NCBI GenBank assembly: GCA_903921605.1
Contig: CAIXQV010000719.1
Span: forward strand, 1-5,224
Length of the DNA: 5,224 bases
Direction of reading: 5' to 3'
Origin: an uncultured Planctomycetaceae bacterium
GTDB taxonomy: Bacteria; Planctomycetota; Planctomycetia; Planctomycetales; Planctomycetaceae
The position numbers and the translations under genes are program-made. Below are positions 1 to 5,224 of this stretch, one piece after another (the stretch's first letter is position 1; every line of letters starts with the position of its first letter). Below the pieces are notes generated by a model that saw only the letters and a program-made list of their open reading frames with translations, was not told the origin of the DNA and did no database searches.

Positions 1-160
1 GCCCCTCATCTCTCAACAGATTAATGTCCCTTCGAATGGTCTTGACGTTTCGTTCTTCATGTTCCGCGATCTCATAAACCGACAAGCCTTTCTTCTGCTG
101 AGACAAAAGCAGAATGATCCGAAGTGCACGTCGAAGTCGAGTGGATTCCGATTCAGCCAT
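1..160 (-). CDS. Helix-turn-helix (DeoR/WYL-type) transcriptional regulator, N-terminal part only
   Basis: Reading the minus strand from the ATG at 158-160 gives 53 open codons to the window edge; the rest of the gene lies outside. The visible protein begins MAESESTRLRRALRIILLLS and continues as a winged-helix DNA-binding domain. A first helix (about residues 8-22) is followed by the helix-turn-helix core LSVYEIAEHEERNVKTIRRD (about 26-45) and then INLLRDEG. The pattern 'eLA...RTIxRDIxxLRxxG' is characteristic of DeoR-like HTH domains and especially of the N-termini of WYL-domain regulators. The WYL domain itself would be downstream and is not seen, so that part is inference. The start is supported by an in-frame TGA shortly upstream and a short GGGG tract at 166-169, five bases from the ATG. 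WYL regulators often control DNA-repair or phage-defence genes, but nothing here shows that this one controls the nuclease-ATPase pair 1.2 kb away. Confidence 0.8.
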   Translation of the reverse strand, partial: MAESESTRLRRALRIILLLSQQKKGLSVYEIAEHEERNVKTIRRDINLLRDEG

Positions 161-284
161 TTTTGCCCCGCATTGAGAGTGTCAATCGTTCAGGTATTCC
201 TGGTTTGGTGAGTGATCAACAAGGTTTGTTCAGAATCCGAGTCAATAGCAACGACTTCAGGGCCGCTGGACATCATGATGACAA

Positions 285-757
285 TCACAGTCGCGGTGCA
301 GGATCAGTGCGGTAGAGAGCATATAGAAGCAGCTTTGCTTGCGACGCAGCGCAGTAAAGCGTGGGATTCAGCTCCCCTGCTTTCAGCCGACGAAATCCGG
401 TCAGAATCACGCAGTCGGCTTCCAATCCCTTGAACCGAAAAATTGTTGCATACCGGATGCTCATTTCGTTTGCAGAGCCCAGTGCTTCATCACCCACCGG
501 CGCCCCGCAGAATGATTCGTGCCATGGGTAAGTACCGCTCTCAGAGAGGTTGAATTCGGTGTCAAGAACTGTGCTTGATCGGCAAGCCGACCGCGAACAG
601 TCTCCCCAGGGTACTTTCGCAAGACTTCCCCCTCAAGCGGGGTTCTTATAATCTCCGGAACCGCAATCAAAAGCATCGAATGGCAGCAGTCGTATTCGAT
701 ACGACAGTCACTCCTGTAATTATCAGAAACGCAAATTCCAGCGGCCGAAGGTACCAA
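285..757 (-). pseudogene. Remnant of a UvrD-like superfamily I helicase, C-terminal part
   Basis: One minus-strand frame, open from about 632 down to a TGA at 285-287, encodes SIRYATIFRFKGLEADCVIL followed some 20 residues later by LYCAASQAKLLLYAL and a short tail. This matches the end of UvrD/PcrA-like helicases: motif V (T-x-x-x-FKGLE-x-D-x-VIL) and then motif VI (normally LYVAxSRAxxxLYV). The motif VI arginine is replaced by Gln (SQAK). Upstream, the recognisable reading moves to another frame (open about 757 to 461), with DNYRSDCRIEY, PLEGEVLRKY and LADQAQFLTP resembling the region around helicase motif IV and the 'vLtp' strand; this part is less certain. The frame change probably lies near 545-560. 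There is no plausible start codon context, and no Walker A or DExx part occurs upstream, where the zinc-ribbon gene sits instead. I read it as a decayed gene fragment. The alternative is chance resemblance, which is unlikely for the FKGLEAD part. Confidence 0.6.
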
Positions 758-818
758 TGGTTACCCGAGAAGCTGCATCCAGCAGTTTTGCGATCATCAC
801 GTCACAGGTTACTGCCAT

Positions 819-1025
819 TCACTGTACCTGACTGGAGGTGCGCGCAACCCAGTTGACGGAGAACTCATGATCGCATTCCTCGCAGACATGGCGATCGTCC
901 TCTTCACCTTCCTGGATATCCAACGTGGACGCTGTACCGCACCACGGACATGGCACTTCTGTCGCAAAGAACTGGTCATAAATCATGAACTGCTCAAACA
1001 GATTATCGCCAAACGGGTTGTCCAT
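819..1025 (-). CDS. Small zinc-ribbon protein (CPxC...CxxC), 68 aa
   Basis: The ATG at 1023-1025 opens a 68-codon minus-strand gene ending in TGA at 819-821. The protein has an acidic and aromatic N-terminus (MDNPFGDNLFEQFMIYDQFF), then a four-cysteine zinc ribbon. The first knuckle is C26-P-W-C29-G and the second C48-E-E-C51 followed by DHEF, with an acidic linker (QEGEEDD) between them. This layout is common in small stand-alone zinc ribbons and resembles the Cys-rich CPxCG proteins. The exact family is not recognised and the function is unknown; binding of a structural zinc ion is inferred from the cysteines. The reading frame extends upstream to about 1097, but the inner ATG is preferred because AAAGGGG lies eight bases before it and the extra residues look like shadow translation. 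It is transcribed divergently from the nuclease gene and is not part of that operon. It has no signal peptide or membrane segment, so it is probably cytoplasmic. Confidence 0.7.
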   Translation of the reverse strand: MDNPFGDNLFEQFMIYDQFFATEVPCPWCGTASTLDIQEGEEDDRHVCEECDHEFSVNWVARTSSQVQ

Positions 1026-1033
1026 GTGGTGAG

Positions 1034-1040
1034 CCCCTTT
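1034..1040 (-). promoter_or_regulatory. Ribosome binding site of the zinc-ribbon gene
   Basis: The minus strand reads AAAGGGG, eight bases before the ATG at 1025. It is the best purine-rich site in the window and decides the choice of the internal ATG over the longer open frame. The other genes here have only weak Shine-Dalgarno matches. Confidence 0.55.
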
Positions 1041-1270
1041 GAAACTGATTTGCGAGAGTCGTTTCGTCGACGTGATGAGAAGCAGCGAAGGCACCAACCG
1101 TAACGATGCGAAAAGCTTTGAAACAGCAGAATGCAGAACATTCCACAGGAAGCGTCCGGAAATCGCATGTCAAAGCTCAATTAGACCTGCTTTTCCACGC
1201 AATGTTGATACGAATCGGCTGTCATGGGACGCACGGAAAAAAGCTGGGAAACCTGAAGGATTTTGCGATG

Positions 1271-1292
1271 CTTGGACAGCCGATTGTCCAGG
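1271..1292. promoter_or_regulatory. Inverted repeat TGGACA-N6-TGTCCA, candidate operator
   Basis: Positions 1273-1278 (TGGACA) and 1285-1290 (TGTCCA) are perfect reverse complements separated by six bases; one wobble pair and one C-G pair extend the symmetry to 1271-1292. The repeat ends 9-10 bases before TATACT (1302-1307), which resembles a -10 box; no convincing -35 hexamer stands at 17 bases from it. The site lies about 100 bases before the nuclease start codon. Its symmetry and place fit a dimeric repressor or activator site for the nuclease-ATPase operon, but it could also be a chance palindrome or a weak RNA hairpin in the leader. No regulator can be assigned. Confidence 0.3.
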
Positions 1293-1391
1293 CAGCAGGG
1301 CTATACTTAAGGTCGGCGAGTTGGGAGGAGTCTGCTGAACGCTCGGATGCGGTTTCGAATAAGGTGCGACCTTTGAAAAGACAACCGTTTC

Positions 1392-2564
1392 ATGACGACG
1401 TTCATTCACACTGCGGACTGGCAGCTCGGGAAACCATTCGCTCGAGTCGAGGACTTCAGCAAGAGGGTCCGATTGCAGCAGGAGCGAATCTCCGTGCTGC
1501 ACCGGATTGCCGATGCAGTGACGGACCGCAATGCCGACTTTGTTCTCGTAGCGGGTGATCTCTTTGATTCGACAACTGTAACTCGCACTATCGTCTCCGA
1601 AGCCTGCAGTGCGATAGGCCGAATGGGTGTTCCGGTCTATGTCATTCCGGGCAATCATGACCATGGCGGTCCAGGTGGAATTTGGGAGCAAGCTTTCTTC
1701 CGTCAGGAGAGCGAACAGCTGGCACCAAACCTGACGATACTTCTATCTCCGGAAGTATTTCAGACAGAGCATGCCGTACTTTTTCCCTGTCCACTACTGC
1801 GTCGTCACGATTCAACCGACACCACCGCATGGCTGCGTCAGATCGATGCTGACGACCTCGAACAATTTGGAAACAAGCCTCGAATCGTCCTGGCCCATGG
1901 CAGTACTCAGGGTTTTGGGAGCGTCGAGGAGGATGAAGATTCCGGTGGCGAATCCATAAACCAGATCGATCTGACGCGTCTGCCTTCAGGTGTCTTTGAT
2001 TATGTGGCGCTGGGAGATTGGCACGGAACTAAACAGGTTGCTGACAACGCATGGTATTCCGGCACTCCCGAACTGGATCGTTTTCCAAAGGGCGATTCTA
2101 ACCGCCCCGGCAACATTCTGGTGGTTCAGTCAACCCGAGGAGTTTCGCCGGCTGTCACCGAAATCGCAACGGCAAGGTTCGGCTGGCATGAACGGGCTTT
2201 CAGGTTTTCTGAAGACTGCGCTTTGGAATTATTCCAGCAAACTGTAGCAGAGGTTATTGGAAACCGCGTGGGCGAAGATCTTCTGCGGCTTGAGTTAAGT
2301 GGCTCTTTAGGGCTTGCAGGCCAGGGGCGTTTAGACACGATTCTGGACTCTTTGAAGTCCAGGTTGCTGCGAGTGAAGTTGTCGATCAATGTCAGGACTG
2401 CCCCCACGGCGGCGGAGATTGAGTCACTGACGATGCGAAGCGATGACCCTGTTATCGCCGAGGTTGCAAAGACCCTGCTGTCATTGGCTGAAGGAGAATC
2501 CGAAAATGCTCAGGTCGCCCGCATAGCGCTGCGACAACTTCATGCAGCCTGTCATTCCGCATGA
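1392..2564 (+). CDS. SbcD/Mre11-type DNA repair exonuclease subunit (metallophosphoesterase)
   Basis: This complete 390-residue protein is a calcineurin-like phosphoesterase of the SbcD/Mre11/YhaO group, the nuclease partner of SbcC-like ATPases; such enzymes cut DNA ends and hairpins using two metal ions, normally Mn2+. The phosphodiesterase motifs appear in order: FIHTADWQLGKPF (residues 4-16, D9), GDLFD (55-59, D56), GNHDH (87-91, N88 and H89), LAHG (167-170, H169) and LGDWHG (207-212, H211), followed by WYSGTPELDRF (221-231), the counterpart of the 'yPGSp' strand of SbcD. Residues from about 265 onward form the smaller C-terminal cap/partner-binding part, with little recognisable sequence. 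Two usual histidine ligands are replaced, by Q11 in DWQ and D209 in GDWH. The start is fixed by an in-frame TGA at 1374-1376 with no other start codon between; the ribosome binding site is weak. The ATPase gene follows 120 bases downstream on the same strand, so the two are likely co-transcribed and form one complex. Confidence 0.93.
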   Translation: MTTFIHTADWQLGKPFARVEDFSKRVRLQQERISVLHRIADAVTDRNADFVLVAGDLFDSTTVTRTIVSEACSAIGRMGVPVYVIPGNHDHGGPGGIWEQAFFRQESEQLAPNLTILLSPEVFQTEHAVLFPCPLLRRHDSTDTTAWLRQIDADDLEQFGNKPRIVLAHGSTQGFGSVEEDEDSGGESINQIDLTRLPSGVFDYVALGDWHGTKQVADNAWYSGTPELDRFPKGDSNRPGNILVVQSTRGVSPAVTEIATARFGWHERAFRFSEDCALELFQQTVAEVIGNRVGEDLLRLELSGSLGLAGQGRLDTILDSLKSRLLRVKLSINVRTAPTAAEIESLTMRSDDPVIAEVAKTLLSLAEGESENAQVARIALRQLHAACHSA

Positions 2565-2684
2565 AATTTCTACCGTGGCATAAGGAAGTCAGCTCGCACT
2601 TTTGCCTTTTGATGCGATTCCAGCAACACACGGCCGACTCTCTCTGAACGCTGAATACCGAAACCTGAGATCTGGATTCTTCTA
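2561..2684 (+). other. Spacer between nuclease and ATPase genes, with a doubtful 28-codon frame
   Basis: The spacer is longer than in most SbcDC-type pairs, where genes usually touch. An ATG at 2561 overlaps the nuclease stop as ATGA and opens 28 codons to a TGA at 2645-2647. The peptide (beginning MKFLPWHKEVSSHFCLL) matches nothing I recognise and has no ribosome site of its own beyond possible translational coupling. No hairpin followed by T residues is seen, so a terminator is not supported and read-through into the ATPase gene is expected. It may simply be leader sequence. Confidence 0.25.
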
Positions 2685-5224
2685 ATGCATATTCGTTCTG
2701 TCGTCGTGAGAAACTACAGAGTTCATCGAGAGCTTGCCATCAGCTTTGATCGGAAGCTGACCTTGATTGGCGGTCCGAATGAAGTCGGGAAGAGCACTCT
2801 GGCGGAGGCCATTCATCGGGGCTTGTTTTTGAAGTCAAAGGTGACTGGCGAATCATTGAGCCCGATGAAATCGAACGTCGGTGATGGCGTTCCTGAAATC
2901 GAGGTGGAGTTTCAGAAGGGCGACGCAATCTATCGCATTCATAAAAAATTCAGTGGCGCAAATGGTACCACTCGATTGTCACAGGTGAACGGAAAAACCT
3001 GGCAGGGAGACGAAGCCGAATCACGATTGGCGGACATACTGGAAGTGGAGCAGGTTGGCGGAGGTCGCGGTATCGGTGAGCGTGTCGGGCAGCAATGGGC
3101 TCATCTTTGGGTCTGGCAGGGACAGTCAGGTACCGATCCTTCAACCTATGCGACAGCCCAACGGGACTCGTTGCTGTCACGACTGCAAGGCGGTGCTGCA
3201 ATAGTGATGCAGTCAGAGCTTGACAGCAGAGTCGCAAAACTTTTCACGCATATGGTCGATGAAGAGTTTTCGAAGAAGAGAGAACCCAAGGTGAACAGTC
3301 TACTTGGGCAGACAAGACTGGAGTTTAGTAAAGCGAAAGACGCGGTCATCAGGACGGAAGAGCAGTGCCGAAATCTTCAAAATGCGGCTGAAGAATTCCG
3401 GCGTGCTGGGCAGGATTTGAAAGCGGCTGACACGCGGCTCGTAGCATTGCGGTCTGATTTGTCCAGGTTGAATGAGAAGCTGGAATTGGTCAAGGACCTT
3501 GGTGGCAGGGTCAAGGAAAAGCGTGCACTGGTCGATCAGGACAGACAGAAAATCGAAGCCCTGAAGTCAGCCGGACATCAGGTTGACGAGGCCGCACAGG
3601 ATTTGAAGAAAATTCAGGAGCAATTGCATCCAGCAAGGTCGATAGAGGTCGATCTGATTAAGGCAGAGAAGGAAGCCATCGAAGATCATACGCGGGCTAA
3701 TCAGGCCTACGAGGCTGCCCGTGAAAGTGAGAATCAGGCCATTTCAAAAGTTGAGCTGGCCACTGCGGTTGAAAACCACCTGCGAGTTTCCACCGATCTA
3801 GGTACATGCCTGAATGATCAGAAAGCGGCTGAACGAATACGTCAGAATCTTCTGGACGCTGAAACGCAGCTTTCGGCACTGCCTGCGATTTCCGAAGAGC
3901 AAATGCAAAGCTTGCGCAACTGGTCCCAGAAACGGGGCGAAGCGGAAGCTACGTTGAGTGCAATTGCTACCGGAATTGAGCTTGTCACTGCGGACCAAAG
4001 TATTCAGGTTGGACAAAATGAGCTGCAGGCAGGCTCGCCGGTCATCATTACAGAGGTCACCGAGATCCGGATAGGCAGCGGCATTCGTTTGCTGATTCGG
4101 CCAGGAGGCGGACATGGGGTCACTGCGGCGGAGCAATCGTTGCGGAATGCTGAACAGGAAATCAGAGAGCGGTTAATTTCCATCGGAGTTTCGACGGTCT
4201 CCGAGGCAGAGGCAATTTTTCAGGACGCGCAGCAATTAACTCAACGGATCAATATTCATAAAAGTGAACTCAGATCCGTTAATGCAGACACACTACTCGA
4301 AAGAGTGGAACGGATGCAGAAGGAGCAAACAAAATATGCGGCAGAGATTCACCGTCGAAAACAACTTCAGAGTATCAGTCTCAACCTGCCGGATACAGCG
4401 GCAGACGTTGCAGCCTTCTTAGCTGAGTGTCAGCAGGAGCGAGACAAGGCAGCTGCAGATGTGCGGCAATTGAAGATAGCGCGAGAAGGAGCCGAAAAGC
4501 TCCGAAACACTGCTCAGTCGGCATTCGAAGAGTTTCGGATTGAAGTGACCGGGCTGGAGGATGACGAAAAGTCAGTGAAGGGAAGGCTGAGCGGATTAAT
4601 CCTCGCCGCGGGCGATGCAGAAACACGGAAACGACAAATCGAAGAACTGGAGCAAAAAAAAGCGACCTCCATCGTGGAACTCGCGGAACTGGAATCCAGG
4701 CTCGGCAAGCTCGAACCGGATGAGCTCAGCAGCCAAAAGACTCGGCTCCAGAGATCACTCGAATCGCAAGAGGACGCTCGAAGGACGGCAGGCGAACGTC
4801 AGGCTGTTGCAAAGAGTATTCTGCAGAGTCAGGGCGTCATTGATCCACACGAGCAACTGGCAGCTGCTCATGCAAAAATGGCTGAGGCGACAGAACGATT
4901 AGAGAATGGAGAACGGCAAGCCAACGCAAAATTTCTGCTTGCCGACCTGTTTCAGGCAGAGCAGCGAAAGCATTCCGCGACGTTCACACTGCCGCTGGTG
5001 ATAAAGATTTCAGACTATTTAAGGCCCGTGTTCGGCCGGGCGATTGATGTCCAGCTGAGTAACGATGCACTGAAGTTCTCTGGATTTGGCCTTAATCGTC
5101 GCGACAACCAGCAGGGAGCTGTTGACTTTGACTCTTTAAGTGCAGGAGCGCGAGAACAACTGGCCGCTGCTATGCGGTTGGCGATGGCTGAGTTGCTGGC
5201 GGAGGGATCAGACGGTTGCCTTCC
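2685..5224 (+). CDS. SbcC/Rad50/YhaN-type coiled-coil ATPase, 3' end cut by the window
   Basis: The frame stays open for 846 codons to the window end. This is an SMC-like AAA/ABC ATPase expected to use ATP to bind DNA and control the nuclease encoded upstream. Residues 1-38 hold the first strands and the Walker A loop GPNEVGKST (30-38, K36), close to the NEAGKST form of YhaN-like proteins. WVWQGQSG (143-149, Q145) is the Q-loop region. A long charged coiled coil runs from about 200 to 425. A beta-rich insert, from GIELV to LLIRPGGG, occupies about 426-478, and a second coil runs from about 480 to 765. The head resumes at FTLPLVIKISDYLRPVFG (767 on), and the ABC signature is LSAGAREQ (818-825). 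Walker B and the D-loop lie beyond the window. The four cysteines (228, 375, 582, 845) are isolated, so there is no CxxC zinc hook. The ATG at 2685 is the first start after an in-frame TGA at 2652; the ribosome site is weak. Confidence 0.92.
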   Translation, partial: MHIRSVVVRNYRVHRELAISFDRKLTLIGGPNEVGKSTLAEAIHRGLFLKSKVTGESLSPMKSNVGDGVPEIEVEFQKGDAIYRIHKKFSGANGTTRLSQVNGKTWQGDEAESRLADILEVEQVGGGRGIGERVGQQWAHLWVWQGQSGTDPSTYATAQRDSLLSRLQGGAAIVMQSELDSRVAKLFTHMVDEEFSKKREPKVNSLLGQTRLEFSKAKDAVIRTEEQCRNLQNAAEEFRRAGQDLKAADTRLVALRSDLSRLNEKLELVKDLGGRVKEKRALVDQDRQKIEALKSAGHQVDEAAQDLKKIQEQLHPARSIEVDLIKAEKEAIEDHTRANQAYEAARESENQAISKVELATAVENHLRVSTDLGTCLNDQKAAERIRQNLLDAETQLSALPAISEEQMQSLRNWSQKRGEAEATLSAIATGIELVTADQSIQVGQNELQAGSPVIITEVTEIRIGSGIRLLIRPGGGHGVTAAEQSLRNAEQEIRERLISIGVSTVSEAEAIFQDAQQLTQRINIHKSELRSVNADTLLERVERMQKEQTKYAAEIHRRKQLQSISLNLPDTAADVAAFLAECQQERDKAAADVRQLKIAREGAEKLRNTAQSAFEEFRIEVTGLEDDEKSVKGRLSGLILAAGDAETRKRQIEELEQKKATSIVELAELESRLGKLEPDELSSQKTRLQRSLESQEDARRTAGERQAVAKSILQSQGVIDPHEQLAAAHAKMAEATERLENGERQANAKFLLADLFQAEQRKHSATFTLPLVIKISDYLRPVFGRAIDVQLSNDALKFSGFGLNRRDNQQGAVDFDSLSAGAREQLAAAMRLAMAELLAEGSDGCL

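Larger units (their letters stand above)
1026..1391. other. Divergent intergenic region between zinc-ribbon and nuclease genes
   Basis: These 366 bases lie between the start codons of two genes facing away from each other, so they should contain both promoters. Open frames exist on both strands, including one on the plus strand that runs from 1106 into the nuclease gene in the wrong frame. Their translations show no recognisable domain and no plausible start signal, so I treat them as non-coding. The only structured elements seen are the inverted repeat at 1271-1292 and a TATACT box at 1302-1307. No tRNA, terminator or clear riboswitch is visible. Confidence 0.6.

Noticed and set aside
181..240. 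TTGACA/TTGACT hexamers on the minus strand upstream of the HTH regulator as a promoter
   Set aside because: No acceptable -10 box is found at proper spacing; the TTGACA nearest the gene would place its -10 inside the coding region.
781..818. Possible terminator hairpin after the zinc-ribbon gene (GCAGT...ACTGC)
   Set aside because: The stem is only five bases with a very long loop and no following T run.
1106..1558. 150-codon plus-strand open frame running into the nuclease gene
   Set aside because: It overlaps the nuclease start in another frame, has no recognisable domain, and its second half is clearly the shadow of the conserved HTADWQLG region.
1170..1691. 173-codon minus-strand open frame
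   Set aside because: It is antisense to the conserved N-terminal half of the nuclease, and its translation has no domain-like pattern.
3798..4136. 112-codon minus-strand open frame inside the ATPase gene
   Set aside because: It is antisense to a continuous coiled-coil coding frame and has no known motif or start signal.
1..5224. CRISPR array, tRNA, insertion sequence ends or attachment site
   Set aside because: No regularly spaced repeats, cloverleaf-like segment, transposase frame or terminal inverted repeats with target duplication were seen.

Overview
The window is a bacterial chromosomal fragment of moderate GC content, centred on a two-gene DNA-repair-type module on the + strand. The first gene is a complete SbcD/Mre11-type metallophosphoesterase (1392-2564). 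The second is a large SbcC/Rad50/YhaN-type coiled-coil ATPase (2685 to beyond the window end). The protein style, weak Shine-Dalgarno sites and loose gene spacing would suit a Planctomycetota-like organism, but this is an impression and cannot be proven from the sequence.

Left part (1-1025), all on the - strand. The window opens inside the N-terminal helix-turn-helix of a DeoR/WYL-type transcriptional regulator (start at 160, rest outside the window). Next to it lies a decayed remnant of the C-terminal part of a superfamily I (UvrD-like) helicase (about 285-757). It still shows motif V (FKGLEAD) and a degraded motif VI, but is broken by a frame change and has no N-terminal ATPase part. A small 68-residue zinc-ribbon protein (819-1025) follows, with a clear ribosome binding site.

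Middle (1026-1391). This divergent intergenic region separates the zinc-ribbon gene from the nuclease gene and must hold the promoters of both. It contains an inverted repeat, TGGACA-N6-TGTCCA, just upstream of a TATACT box, which is a candidate operator/promoter for the nuclease-ATPase operon.

Right part (1392-5224). The nuclease and ATPase genes are co-directional, separated by 120 bases, and very probably act as one complex that processes DNA ends or structures. Both differ from textbook SbcCD. The nuclease has Gln and Asp at two positions that are normally metal-ligand histidines. The ATPase has no CxxC zinc hook; a short beta-rich insert sits at the middle of its coiled coil. These features place the pair nearer to the YhaO/YhaN-like branch than to E. 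coli SbcCD. The ATPase is cut by the window end right after its ABC signature motif, so Walker B is not visible.
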